Shown in pieces: positions 10,615-22,645 of a stretch of DNA of 64,000 nucleotides (within the stretch, counting starts at the first letter, position 1; the number at the start of each line of letters is the position of its first letter). Both the position numbers and the translations under genes were made by a program. A model generated the notes under the pieces. That model had not been told where the DNA came from, did no database searches, and was given only the letters and a program-made list of their open reading frames with translations. Origin of the DNA: Arachis hypogaea (taxonomy: Eukaryota; Streptophyta; Magnoliopsida; Fabales; Fabaceae); the NCBI RefSeq assembly GCF_003086295.3, contig NC_092048.1, positions 43,772,425-43,836,424 on the forward strand, given 5' to 3'.

Positions 10615-11820
10615 GTGAGCGGAAGGGAGGTATTAATAAAGGCAGTGGCTACAGCTATCCCAATCTACACATTGAGTTGTTTCAAACTCCCTGACACAAT
10701 GGTTTATGAGCTGCAGGGAAAAATCATGAATTTTTGGTGGGGGCAACGCGATGAGAAAAGAAAACAGAGGTGGATAAAATGGGACATAGTTTGTTGGGAC
10801 AAGAAGATAGGAGGAATAGGCTTTAAGGACTTAAAAGCCTTCAACCTAGCTATGTTGGCTAAGCAAGGTTGGAGATTGTTAAGAAAGCCTAATTCTCTAG
10901 TGAGCAAGATATACAAAAGCAAGTACTATAGATTTACATCTTTTCTAAAACTAGAACCAGGACAGAACCCATCATGGGCCTGGAGAAGCCTATAGGAAAG
11001 CAGGAAAGTATTAAAGAAAGGAGTAAGGTGAAAAGTGGACAGAGGAATATCAATCAACATTTATGAGGACTCATAGCTCAAACTATTCAACCCAATCTCA
11101 ATCCATCTACAAATCAATTCTCAATCAAATTTAAGATGGGTAAATTAATTACTCAACAAAAATAGGCAATGAAATGCAAAACTCATTAGAAACAATTTCA
11201 GGGAAGACATAGCCTTAGCAATCATGCAAACAGAAATAGAAGAATCTGAGGAAGAATACATTACCTGGAGCCGCGACTCCAAAGGACAATATACGGTGGC
11301 TTGCCATTTCTACCATCCACCGGCATAACATCTTCCCGAAATCTGCAAACAAAAATGCTTTTGGACAAACTTGTAGGAGCTTCAATGCCCAACAAAAGTG
11401 CAAGTATTCTTGTGGAAGGCCCTTCATGATGGCCTCCCTTTGCAACAAAAGCTCCATTGCTGTTTTTCGGTCATAGATAAAAGCTGTCCCAGATGTCCAG
11501 ACTTGGGAGAAACAATTACCCATTGCTTAATTGAATGTTCGCAAGCAATGCACACATGGAGAAAAGCTGGATTCGAAGATTGGTAGAGGCAAGAAACAAA
11601 TGGAGAAAATGAGCTCTGAAGGTGGTGGTTAAAATTAGTGGAAGAATTGTGTTGGGGACGAGAATGGAAGAAATATATGGCACTGACAGCAACAATTATG
11701 TGGAGACTATGGCTAGATAGGAACCTCAAAAATTTTGAAAATAAGAAAAACACCCCTAACCTTATTAGCACATTATTCATGGAATTGGTAGAAGAATTCC
11801 AAAAGAGTCAAAGATGCTAA
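10615..11820 (+). pseudogene. LINE ORF2, C-terminal and zf-RVT region
   Basis: Downstream of the polymerase: SGREVLIKAVATAIPIYTLSCFKLP (10615-10995), then a broken stretch, then the zinc-binding domain usual at the end of plant LINE ORF2 (MQVFLWKALHDGLP, CPRCPDLGETITHCLIEC; 11398-11586), and the C-terminal block ending ...SQRC at 11820. No RNase H domain follows. Stops at about 10993 and 11050-11100 interrupt it. From 10874 onward it is the first of three tandem copies. Confidence 0.75.
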
Positions 11821-11975
11821 AATATTTTATCTCTTTTTTGAGTTGTTATCTTTATTAATCATTTTAATTGGGTATCCCATTCAGTCTATGCTGGTTATCC
11901 TAATGTAGGACCCTCCCATTTTATGTATTGATTTTACTAATAAATGAATACATTACTATCTTGGAGAAAAAAAAA
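10874..11975 (+). repeat. LINE 3' tandem unit 1 (1102 bp)
   Basis: From GATTGTTAAGAAAGCC at 10874 to the A tract ending at 11975. It contains the zf-RVT segment, the C-terminal block and the 3' UTR with AATAAATGAATAC. It is contiguous with the upstream LINE body, so it is the original copy. Confidence 0.9.
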
Positions 11976-13078
11976 GATTGTTAAGAAAGCCTAATTCTCT
12001 AGTGAGCAAAATATACAAAAGCAAGTACTATAGATTCTCATCTTTTCTAAAACTAAAACTAGGACAGAACCCATAATGGGCCTGGAGAAGCCTATTGGAA
12101 GGTAAGAAAGTATTAAAGAAAGGAGTAAGGTGAAAAGTGGACAGAGGGATATCAATCAACATTTATGAGGACTCATAGCTCAAACTATTCAACCCAATCT
12201 CAATCCATCAACAAATCAATTCTCAATCAGATTTAAGATGGGTAAATTAATTACTCAACAAAAATAGGCAATGAAATGCAAAACTCATTAGAAACAATTT
12301 CAGGGAAGACATAGCCTTAGCAATCATGCAAACAGAAATAGAAGAATCTGAGGAAGAATACATTACCTGGAGCCGCGACTCCAAAGGACAATATACGGTG
12401 GCTTGCCATTTCTACCATCCACCGGTATAACATCTTCCCGAAACCTGCAAACAAAAAGGCCTTTGGGCAAACTTGTAGGAGCTTCAATGCCCAACAAAAG
12501 TGCAAGTATTCTTGTGGAAGGCCCTTCATGATGGCCTCCCTTTGCAACAAAAGCTCCATTGCTGTTTTTCGGTCATAGATGAAAGCTATCCCAGATGTCC
12601 AGACTTGGGAGAAACAATTACCCATTGCTTAATTGAATGTTCGCAGGTAATGCACACATGGGAAAAAGCTGGATTCGAAGATTGGTAGAGGCAAGAAACA
12701 AATGGGGAAAATGAGCTCTGAAGGTGGTAGTTAAAATTAGTGGAAGAATTGTGTTGGGGACGAGAATGGAAGAAATGTATGGCACTGACAGCAACAATTA
12801 TGTGGAGACTATGGCTAGATAGGAACCTTAAAAATTTTGAAAATAAGAAAAATACCCCTGACCTTATTAGCACATTATTCATGGAATTGGTAGAAGAATT
12901 CCAAAGGAGTCAAAGATGCTAAAATATTTTATCTCTTTTTTGAGTTGTTATCTTTATTAATCATTTTAATTGGGTATCCCATTCAGTCTATGCTGGTTAT
13001 TCTAATGTAGGACCCTCCCATTTTATGTATTGATTTTACTAATAAATGAATACATTACTATCTTGGAGAAAAAAAAAA
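11976..13078 (+). repeat. LINE 3' tandem unit 2 (1103 bp)
   Basis: Near-identical to unit 1, starting at the same internal base (GATTGTTAAG) immediately after a 9-A tract. zf-RVT coding at 12500-12688 and the C-terminal block at 12740-12922. It differs from unit 1 by scattered substitutions. Confidence 0.9.
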
Positions 13079-14180
13079 GATTGTTAAGAAAGCCTAATTC
13101 TCTAGTGAGTAAGATATACAAAAACAAGTACTATAGATTTTCATCTTTTCTAAAACTAGAACCAGGACAGAACCCATCATGGGCCTGGAAAAGCCTATTG
13201 GAAGGTAGGAAAGTATTAAAGAAAGGAGTAAGGTGGAAAGTGGACAGAGGGATATCAATCAACATTTATGAGGACTCATAGCTCAAACTATTCAACCCAA
13301 TCTCAATCCATCAACAAATCAATTCTCAATCAAATTTAAGATGGGTAAATTAATTACTCAACAAAAATAGGCAATGAAATGCAAAACTCATTAGAAACAA
13401 TTTCAGGAAAGACATAGCCTTAGCAATCATGCAAACAGAAATAGAAGAATCTGAGGAAGAATACATTACCTGGAGCCGCGACTCCAAAGGACAATATACG
13501 GTGGCTTGCCATTTCTACCATCCACCGGCATAACATCTTCCCGAAATCTGCAAACAAAAAGGCCTTTGGACAAACTTGTAGGAACTTCAATGCCCAACAA
13601 AAGTGTAAGTATTCTTGTGGAAGGCCCTTCATGATGGCCTCCCTTTGCAACAAAAGCTCCATTACTGTTTTTCGGTCATAGATGAAAGCTGTCCCAGATG
13701 TCCAGACTTGGGAGAAACAATTACCCATTGCTTAATTGAATGTTCACAGGCAATACACACATGGAGAAAAGCTGGATTCGAAGATTGGTAGAGGCAAGAA
13801 ACAAATGGGGAAAATGAGCTCTGTAGGTGGTGGTTAAAATTAGTGGAAGAATTGTGTTGGGGACGAGAATGAAAGAAATATATGGCACTAACAGCAACAA
13901 TTATGTGGAGACTATGGCTAGATAGGAACCTCAAAAATTTTGAAAATAAGAAAAACACCCCTAACCTTATTAGCACATTATTCATGGAATTGGTAAAAGA
14001 ATTCCAAAGGAGTCAAAGATGCTAAAATATTTTATCTCTTTTTTGAGTTGTTATCTTTATTAATCATTTTAATTGGGTATCCCATTCAGTCTATGCTGGT
14101 TATCCTAATGTAGGACCCTCCCGTTTTATGTATTGATTTTACTAATAAATGAATACATTACTATCTTGGAGAAAAAAAAA
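13079..14180 (+). repeat. LINE 3' tandem unit 3 (1102 bp)
   Basis: Third copy with the same start base after a 10-A tract. It ends in a 9-A tract at 14180 followed by GATTTGAATG, which is not element sequence. The zf-RVT region is at about 13600-13790. Confidence 0.9.
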
Positions 14181-14560
14181 GATTTGAATGATATATGAAT
14201 TTGTGGTGGATTATTTTGAAGCAAGGCCTAGATGATGTTCACATGAACTTGGAGGTTCTTAAGCATTGTGCTACGCTGTTATTTCTGGTGAGTGTTTATA
14301 AAATTAGTAAATTAACTTTGAAAACAAACACAAATATGAATTTCAAGAGAATGCATGACAGTTCTTACACATTTAATTTGTTCATGTTTTGGGAATGTCA
14401 GGAATCAAGTCTGCCAAGCACATTGCATAGCAACTAAAATGGGTACTCGAGTTCGACCATTATGACTCGAAGCAGAAGTAATGGGAAATCACCCCCCAGA
14501 GAAGACACAAGCAGAAAATCTCCTCCTTCTTCTTTATTAAGATATCAGAGGACACAGTAC
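14181..14560. other. Unidentified stretch with possible exon fragment
   Basis: About 380 bp without a secure gene. An open frame at 14195-14437 begins MNLWWIILKQGLDD and a GT donor-like site (CTGGTGAGTG) follows at about 14287. It may be an exon relic of a DNA transposon or gene, but I recognise no domain. Confidence 0.25.
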
Positions 14561-15053
14561 TAGGGGTGACAACATGCACCCTACTTGCGGGTACCTAACT
14601 CGACCCCATCTGGTCGGGTAGGGTTGCCAACTCAATCTGCAGCAGGTAGGGTAGGATACAGGTAGGGTTCTCATACGGGTCAGATAGGATGCGAGTTGAG
14701 TCTCAACCCTACCCAACCAACCTGCACCCTATATATGTATATGTTATATACTTATAAAAAATATATTTCAAGTGGATGTTGAACCAAATACCTCTCACTA
14801 AATTCAAAAGATCCTTAGCCACTAAAAGAAGATCATTAATTGATAATTTAGTACTTTTTTTAGATAAAAGTCATTTCTATTTTAAATTATCATCAACTTA
14901 CATAATAATGTTGCATCTTTTTTGTAACCCACGGGTAGGGTCGGGTATCTGCAGATTAAGAACGGGTAAAATTAGAGTTGAGATATTTTTAACCCGCGGG
15001 TAGAGTTAGGGTTGACTCCAAACCCTATCCTATCCTAACTATTGCCACCCCTA
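14561..15053. mobile_element. hAT-like MITE with TAGGGGTG termini (493 bp)
   Basis: Left end TAGGGGTGACAA and right end TTGCCACCCCTA are terminal inverted repeats. Inside each end are repeated CGGGTAGGGT-like blocks (14590-14720 and 14930-15010), and the middle is AT-rich without coding capacity. This layout is common among short non-autonomous plant hAT elements. Flanks do not show a clear 8-bp duplication, so the superfamily call rests on the termini only. Confidence 0.65.
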
Positions 15054-16184
15054 GATAATATCCTATGGCAGAAAAAATTTAGGAAAGGTTTGTTTAATTT
15101 TATATTGGAATTCTTAATTCATTTTGATGTTACATGTATATATGCTGTAATGAAAATGAAAATATTTTGAATACAGATGGCTGAGAGTGTGAAGGGCCTA
15201 GTCTCTAAAGCCCGATGACAACTTACTATTGACCAAATATTAAAGCATTCTCATTCACTTCTAAGGTGATGGAAGTCACTTTTAAAATGTATGTGACTCA
15301 TCAGATTAGATTGACTGTTTACAATTTTATTGATCTGAGATGATAGTTTTTTTGCTTTTGGTATTTATTTTGGTTGTATTTTTTTTGTAGGCAACTAAAA
15401 CAAAAAGAAAGGTAGTGTATGGAAGAGCTACATTACAACATTGTTGTTATAAAACAATCCCAACCGAAAATGCTCTAGTTAAATTTGAATTTTATAGCAG
15501 AAATTTTAGAGTTTTTTATACTTTAATGGATGTTCTTTCTCAATTATTAAGATATTTATTTTCATGAGAAGAAGAACTAGTAGAATGAGTGGAAGAAGAA
15601 TGTACTTGTAATAATGTGCCACTTATGGAGCTAGAGGTTTTTGAATTATAACTTTTGTATTAATATAGTTTTTTTATAATGCCAATTTGTTGTGGAACTT
15701 GGCTATGTACTTCATCTTGAGTGAACAAATCATGCTCTAATATTGAAAATGATATTTTTTTAAAAAAAAATTTGTAAAGATCAAAATAGATGAAAATGCT
15801 AAAAACAAAAGAGACTTTTAATCTTATTGTCATTGATCTTATCAATTAGTTAGTTATGAATTACACACAAAAACAAGCATTTATATTTGATATTTATTTA
15901 TCTACTAATAATCCATGGAGTTCCAAGTAGTTGCTGTACAAAAATACATCTTGATTCCTATCAATGACTATTATTGATAGGAATAGAGATATTGCATGTA
16001 TGATAAACCATGCTCGTGTTTGCCACCTACAACAAGGTCTTAAACAGTTTCATCCAACAAACTTTGAAATATGCATCTATCTATCGTAACACCAGCCTCA
16101 ATTTCATGAGTGAACTTGCTTCTTGTCAAAGTTGACCCAAAAGAATATAAGTTTTGTAGTGGTCCCAGAATTTGGTTGACAAGA
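15054..16184. other. AT-rich stretch, no secure gene
   Basis: Contains short exon-like pieces: a Lys/Ser-rich open piece near 15177-15216 and an acceptor-like TTTTTTTTGTAG before 15391. No continuous frame or known domain. It could be the remains of a DNA transposon. Confidence 0.3.
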
Positions 16185-16930
16185 TCAATCATGTTGAAGT
16201 AGAAGTTTATAACCGTGAACTGCGTATTACTTTTTTTTTCTATCTGGCTTGGCTTTTCAGCAATACAAATCAGAAAGGTTTATAATCTATTAAGAACCGG
16301 CAATGGGTTAGATTTCACACAAGTAGAACTTACAATGTAATTTGAAATCAAACATTCAACGAGAAATAGAACAACCATACATTTTAAATGAAAAATATAC
16401 TGAATTTATACTATTGTACCAAATTTAATTAACTCCCAAACCACATAAAAAGCAAAAGACCAATGGTATAACCCAACAAACATCCACTTTTTGAATAGAA
16501 AGAACCATCTGCATGCATAGTAAAATAAACATCCTCCTTAATTTTTCAGTAACAACTAACATATTGACCAAAATACTACCCGTGCACCATGTTTAAATGG
16601 CTTAACTTAAATCCAATTTTAATTTAAGCAAAATTACACTAAATCAAATCCAAACCACATAAGAAAAAGAATCTATGGAACATGTGCATGCAGAATTAAA
16701 CAAATTAAGTAATAGAGCAATAGTATAAATCAACTAAACATCCACTTCTCATATAAAAGAACCATCCATATATATAGTAAAATAAACATCTGCCTTAGTT
16801 CTTCAGTAACAACTAACAAATTGATCAAAGTACCACCAATGCACCATGTTTAAATGGCTTAACTCAAATCCAATTTCAATTCAGATAAAACTAAACTAAA
16901 TCAAATCTCCACATAACAAAATAGATAATT
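16185..16930. repeat. Diverged direct repeat, copy 1, with internal 257-bp repeats
   Basis: Starts near ATCATGTTGAAGTAGAAG and matches the copy at 20425-21350 through blocks such as GCGTATTACTTTTTTT and ACCCGTGCACC. Inside it a segment at 16516-16665 recurs at 16773-16917 (both with CAGTAACAACTAAC and CACCATGTTTAAATGGCTTA), a tandem period of about 257 bp. Confidence 0.7.
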
Positions 16931-18025
16931 GTTATAACTGAAAATAAGAAAAAAAAATAGAGGAGAGGCACGTGAAAAAAAAGAGACAACACATGACCCC
17001 AGTAATCTTTCTTATCTTCCTTCAATAGGGCTCCCAAATCCTACCCTTCCCCCCTCTCAGCCTCACCCTTCTCCTTTCTCATCCCTCTCATCTCCCTTAT
17101 CTCTTCCATCTTCTCATCTCTTCTTTTTGCAATCACATACTATAATCACACTCACTTTCTTTATTTTACTTTGTTCTCCTTCTCTATTCTATTTTTTGTT
17201 CATTCAAATTTCATTTATCACAACCCTAAATCATAGAGCTTCAACTTAATGAGTAATGAAGCATTCAATTTTTGAGTTCTGGTTATTGTTAAGATTTCAA
17301 GGTAACTCTTTGATTCAATAATTAGATATATCTCTAATTTTTGTCATCCTAATACTTGTGAGTATAGATAAATCCAAAATTAGGATTATTATGTTAGAAA
17401 ATTTAGGGCTTCTATCAAATTGAGTAAGATTTTATTAATTGACAACATTATTAGCTCACAAATATTATTATTGTCATATCTAGAGTTGTAGAGTTACTGG
17501 ACATTATTTGGTAGCTCCGTAGCATGCTCAGAGTTTCTTTCGGTTCTTTAGAATCAAGATGTGAGTAGATATTATGTCTATAATTGTTTTTAAGTATACT
17601 ATTATCAATATTTAAATTGAATCATTATCCTTAGAATTTGAAAATATTTTATTACTATGATGTTTGGATTATTAGAATGAATATTGATTTTTAGAAAACT
17701 TATAATTTTATAAAAATACACACGAGATGATATTTATATATTTTATCAAGCATACATGTTTTCCTTATTTGAATTTGTTAAACTTAATTTAAATTTTTAA
17801 TATGCATTCTTATATATGTTCTATTTTTATGAAATTTAGTAATATGTGATTTGTTTGAATTGGTTTGGGAGACTCGGACTAGAAAATCGTAGTTAACGGC
17901 GGTTACGACGTTAACCTAGATGCATCTAACTCAGATCTGAGCTAGCAAGGGCGTTGCTTGCCAAACATGTAGGCCACACGTTGGATTTGTTATACCGTAC
18001 GGGCACACTAGAGAAAAGGGCTACT
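16931..18025. other. Non-coding stretch, pyrimidine-rich then AT-rich
   Basis: Bases 17030-17220 are C/T-rich, like a plant 5' UTR, followed by intron-like AT-rich DNA. At 17870-18020 sequence becomes GC-richer (TTAACGGCGGTTACGACG) and continues across the solo LTR at 19519 as one interrupted unit. No ORF supports a gene. Confidence 0.35.
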
Positions 18026-19513
18026 TGATGTAAGGATTATCGTCGGTTAGGAATTTCACACAAATAATCTCGTCGAAGTATAGTTCCTAACCAACAAACA
18101 ATCCTCCATCAAAGTTTCATTTTGGTTGTCACAAGTCCAACCCAATAAAGATAACCGAGAGTATTAATCCCGGGTCGTTCTCCTTAGGAATTACAATCGA
18201 GTGCTCAATTATTGGTTATGAGTTTCAAGGAGTTGGGTTGATAAAACAAGAAATTAAAAAGGCAAGAAATGTAAATTAAACAACTAAAGAAAGCAAATAC
18301 TAAAGAGAGACATTCATGGCAAGAATTGAGAATCTAGGTTTTCTGTCCTAGTCTCTAATCATGATAGAATAATTAACAAAAGCTAATCCTATTTCGTCAT
18401 CCCCAACATCGGAAGAAGGTATAATGTTATCTTCACATTGAGAGAAAGTCAAATAAGACTAGTTAATCTCAATCCATAAGTCCTAATCAACTTACTAATT
18501 GAATTAGCAAGAGATTAGATTCAATGGAAACAATATTAACTAACAACTCTAGATCACCAACATAAGTTGGGGATTAATGACTCAAGATTGCCTAATTTCT
18601 CTTTTCAAGCCAAGAATGCTCAAAAAGCTACTCTAAAGTCCAACCAAATATTTTGTCAAATACTTGGAAGGCATAAAAAGAAAGCATCATAAAATTGTAA
18701 TAATAATAAAATCTACAACTACCCAAAGCAAGAAATTAACAATAACAACTCAAATAAACAACAATAAACAAAGAAACATTAAATTGCATTAAAAGAAAAT
18801 CCAAATCCAACAAGAGTTCATCAACATAAAAAGAGGCATAAAAGGGGAATTAACAATGCAAACTAAGAGAATAAAGATGTAGGAACAAGAAATTGCAAAG
18901 AAAACAAGATGAAAACAAGAATTAAACCCTAAATCTAAGAGAGATTAACCTAATTCTACCCTAATTCTAGAGAGAAGAGGGAGCTTTTCTCTCTATAAAA
19001 CTACCTAAAGCATGATCCTAAGCTAATCCAATTGCTCCCGCTTTGTCCAATCTTGAATTCTGCATCAAATAGCCTCAGAAATGAGTTGGATTTGGGCATG
19101 GAAAGCTCAGAAATCGCCCCCAGCATATTCACTTTAATGAGGTCACGTGACCAACGTCACGCATGCGCGTCGCCTTAGAATTTCCCTCCTCATGCGTACG
19201 TGTGCGCGTGGCCTTGAATTCTCCAAATGCTCATTTCTTCATGAATTCTCCATTTTCATGCTTTTCTCTTCACTTCTTCCATCAAATCTTTGCCTTATAA
19301 GCCTGAAATCACTCAACAAACATATCAAGGTATCGAATGGAATTAAAGTGAATTAAATTTAGCTATTTAAAGGCCTAAAAAGTATGTTTTCACTCTTAAG
19401 CACAAATTAGGGAGAATTTCACAAAACATGCTATTTCATCGAATAAATGTGAGATAAGTTGATAAAACCCACCAAATTCAACACAAGATAAACCACAAAA
19501 TTGGGGTTTATCA
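18026..19513 (-). mobile_element. Solo LTR of the Athila-like family (1488 bp), TSD CTACT
   Basis: Read on the minus strand it starts TGATAAACCCCAATTTTGT and ends TTACATCA. It is flanked by a perfect 5-bp duplication, CTACT, at 18021-18025 and 19514-19518. No internal region is present, so it is the product of LTR-LTR recombination. It includes a palindromic ACGCGT/CGCATGCGCG block (19143-19212). It defines the true ends of the LTR family whose truncated copy is at 6804. Confidence 0.9.
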
Positions 19514-19518
19514 CTACT

Positions 19519-20424
19519 CTTAGAGGTGGAGCTGCCCTAAGTGTGTAATATTCAATTTGATTTAACTTCTGGAATGAGAACTCCCATTTCAGTTTATCCG
19601 TTTAATTATTTATCTAATTATTCGCATATTTATTTAATATGAATTTTTATCTCCAAAAAAAAAAGACTTTTAAGGTGAAGTTTGTATCGTCTTGTGTGAG
19701 TTATAGATATAATGTTTGCTCACTGAGTTGCAAAACTTACCCTATTATATTCCTATGTTTTTTAGATACAGGTGTCATTCCAGGTTCCATTCCACCCGCA
19801 CCTCAGTAGATCTTAGTCATTTCGGTAAGCCCTTCTTCTTTTCAAGGGCTATGTGTTTATGTAATGAAACCTTTACTCAAAACTCTAAATTATGCCAATG
19901 CTCTATATGTCATAGACAGGGTTTTCGTGTAGGTTATGTTAGTTTGAATCTCGAACTGTTTAGATAGTAATTATGACTTGGTTATGTAAAACATATGGAT
20001 TTAACTATATATTTTAGTTATCAACTTAATATATATCATGCGACTTTTGACATGTTTGGTTGTGGATATGATTGGAATATGTTGTTGTTGTCTTTGGAAA
20101 TGGATGTTTATTTTTGATACAGGAAGATAATATTCATGTTGGTAAAGTCCTAGGAGTAGAGAAGATTCTGTTTGTTTTTCTAAAAATTTGATCGTTTGGC
20201 TTGCTGAGGAACTTGTCCCTTGAGCGCCAATCATGGCTTGGTTTGGGCCATGACAATAAGTGTGGGATTCGTTTCAAGAATCCAAATCTTATAGCTTCTA
20301 TTTCCTCTAGCTTCGCTTTGGCATTGATTTTTTCCAAGTGGCTCATCATACCATTCATGTAACAACATGAACAACGTATCTCTACTAGTTTCTATCAACA
20401 CTGTAAGTAGCTGTGAGAAGCAAA
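19519..20424. other. Right flank of the solo LTR, no secure gene
   Basis: Continues the unit interrupted by the solo LTR (CTTAGAGGTGGAGCTGCCC). A short open frame at 19716-19967 is not supported by any motif. It ends where direct repeat copy 2 begins. Confidence 0.35.
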
Positions 20425-21350
20425 TACAATCATGTTGAAGTAAAAGCCCATAACAGTGAAATGCGTATTACTTTTTTTCCATCTAGCTTGGTTTTTTAGC
20501 AACACAAATCAGGTGGGTTTATAATCAATTAAGAACCAACAAAAGGTTAGATTTTTCATACAATCCGAACTTTACAATCTGATTCGAAAACAAACATCCA
20601 ACTAGTAAGTAATAGAACAACCATAAATTTTAGTTAGAAAAATATAATGCATGCATACTATTGAACTTAAATTAATTATGTAAAATATGGAACAATTAAA
20701 CTAAGTTTAAACTAGTTGTTTAATTAACTCTCAAGCCACATAGAAAATCAAGCCGAAGACCAACAGTATAACCCAAACAAATATCATCTTTTGGAATGAT
20801 AATAACCATTCAAATACAGGGTAAAATGAATATCCTCTTAGTACTTTAGTAACAACTAACCCGCAAACCAAAATATCACCCGTGCACCCAATTTAAATGA
20901 CTCAAATCAAACTCAATTTCAATTCAATCAAAATTAAACTAAATCAAATCCAAACTATGTAACAAAATAAACATGCAGAGCACATGCATGAAGAATCTAT
21001 CAAATTAAGTAACAGAGAAATGGTACTATAAAGCAAATAAACATGCACTTATCATATAAAAAAACCAACCACATCCATGGCAAAATAAAAACCTCCTCAA
21101 TTCCTAAGTGACAACTTTCAGAGTGTCCAAAATACCACTCTTGCACTATGTTTAAATGGCTTAAACCCAAATTCAATTCAAGTAAATTAAACTAAATCAA
21201 TTCCAAAGCACATAATACAAGAAACTTGCGGAGCATGTGAATGCAGCATCCATTACATCGAGCAAAAGAACAATGCTATAACTAAATAACTATCCACTTT
21301 TTGAATGAAATTAACCAATGCACTTAGTACTTGAATCCTAAATTCACACA
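20425..21350. repeat. Diverged direct repeat, copy 2
   Basis: Begins near ATCATGTTGAAGTAAAAG and parallels 16185-16930. It also contains internal repeats of about 260 bp (20817-20965 and 21077-21222). Copies 1 and 2 differ at many positions, so the duplication is old and predates the solo LTR between them. Confidence 0.7.
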
Positions 21351-22153
21351 AAATTTCAAATGAAGCGACATTAGGTTGAGTTATAACTATTTTTGGGTTT
21401 CAAAATCTAATAACAAACACAGAATCAGGAATTAGAATTTCATATTTGGTCTAACTAGCAGTTCATAGCATTTATAGCAATTGAAATCCAATATCAAACA
21501 CATTAAGCAGCCAGGCCTAAAATCAAAGAACATCTGAACACTAAGAATCAAAGAAACATCCTCTAAATATTAGAACAATAGTTTTATACTGACCTTTCAT
21601 AGTCTAAAAGGGGGATGAAGAGAAGCGTTGTGATGAATGAGCAGGACTCACAGCAGCACGATGTTGCAACAGGAGCAGGGGTGCGGCGTCGGGGCCGTAG
21701 CAAGATGAAGATGCTGCCTCCGCGAGGTAGAGACGACACTATGTATTTTGTGAAGGAAAGAACCAACGCACACGACGGATGGCAGAGAGCATATGCGACG
21801 ACGGCTCTTAACAGGAAGAACCACCATCAAAGCAGGGGCAGATGTTTGCTCAGAGAGCAGACGCGATGGCAACTCTGAAAGGGAGGAGGAAAGGTGATTC
21901 TTCTCTCAGGGTTGGTGATGGTGGGAGACAGTGACGCTGCAGAGCTTCATCACTGGCGAGGATGACTGCATGCTATGGTTGGGTGAAGGTAGGGGGCTGT
22001 TGGCTACAGTGAAAAAGGGATTTGGATTAAAGAATGAGGGTGAAATTAGATCAAAGAGAGGGGTGAAGGGTGAAAGTGAAATTGGATATTTAGTAGGCCA
22101 AAAATGCGGCCCTTTGTTCATAACTTCCTTTGTCAATCTAGCAGAATTGTTTT
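21351..22153. other. GC-richer stretch, possible antisense 5' exon
   Basis: Bases 21610-21960 are GC-richer than their surroundings and open on both strands. On the minus strand the order is a C/T-rich leader (22100-21990) then a short open frame, which resembles the 5' end of a plant gene or gene fragment. No domain is recognisable, and it may be a captured fragment or a repeat. Confidence 0.3.
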
Positions 22154-22523
22154 TGATATGACTATTATACATCGGTTATACATTATAACTTGACTTTGGA
22201 GGTTATAAATCGGCTGTCAATAACAGTTACTCAAACAAATACCAAAACACTCAGAAATGCTATAATTCTCCATTTAAAGCATCATTACTCGGGGAAATAA
22301 CCGTTACTTTTCATCTTCAAATATAAAAAAAATGGTAAGAAGATTGTTCTGATCATTGCATTCTACAAAGTCTATTATTCACTTACTAATTTGAGCATCG
22401 AAGTGCCTTTTGTAGGTACACACCCCCTTATTCCTTCACTGCTGACGTATAACTGATTCTGATGAAAAGTTTGCAGATACTTATCGGCGGACGAGCTATA
22501 CACCGGCCAACTCCATAAGAACA
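22154..22523 (+). repeat. 5' LTR of a Tat-like Ty3/gypsy element (370 bp)
   Basis: Starts TGATATGACTATT and ends AAGAACA, immediately before a primer-binding site-like TTGGCGCCCACCGTGGGC (22525-22542). The coding start of a gag follows at 22596. The matching 3' LTR is not in the window because the element is truncated on its right. Confidence 0.6.
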
Positions 22524-22524
22524 A

Positions 22525-22542
22525 TTGGCGCCCACCGTGGGC
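22525..22542 (+). promoter_or_regulatory. Primer-binding site of the Tat-like element
   Basis: TTGGCGCCCACCGTGGGC directly after the LTR terminus; many plant gypsy elements have TGGCGCCCACCGTGGGG here. It would anneal the tRNA that primes minus-strand DNA. I did not assign the tRNA. Confidence 0.6.
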
Positions 22543-22595
22543 GTTAAAATAAAAAACCTTTCTTTTTATAGGTCCCAAAACTCCCATACCTGCTC

Positions 22596-22645
22596 ATGGC
22601 TGACTTGCCTCCTCCCATACCATCCGAGCTCCTTCAGATGATAAC
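22596..22645 (+). pseudogene. gag of the Tat-like element, 5' fragment
   Basis: ATG at 22596 opens MADLPPPIPSELLQMI, then the frame is cut by the 11.5-kb FIDEL/Feral-like insertion. Removing that insertion and one copy of its ATAAC duplication restores the frame exactly into 34157 onward, which shows that this is the 5' end of the gag continued there. Confidence 0.8.

Larger units (their letters stand above)
8113..14180 (+). mobile_element. LINE (plant L1 type), forward copy, 5'-truncated, 3' end triplicated
   Basis: Non-LTR retrotransposon holding, in order, endonuclease, reverse transcriptase and zinc-binding (zf-RVT) segments, a 3' UTR with AATAAA and a terminal A tract. Homology to the reverse copy at 36014-41190 starts near GTGCTAAAAG (8140), so ORF1 is missing and the element is 5'-truncated. 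The exact start (8113-8140) is uncertain. Frames are broken by stops, frameshifts and two long G runs. The last 1.1 kb is repeated three times head to tail, each copy ending in its own A tract. I found no target duplication. Confidence 0.8.

Noticed and set aside
11215..11780. Reverse-strand ORFs of about 100-118 codons repeated in each LINE unit
   Set aside because: They are antisense to the zf-RVT and C-terminal coding region; copy number comes from the tandem repeat, not from selection on the antisense frame.
14561..15053. Telomere-like repeats (GGGTAGGGT)
   Set aside because: Plant telomeres are TTTAGGG; these blocks belong to the ends of a MITE with inverted TAGGGGTG termini.
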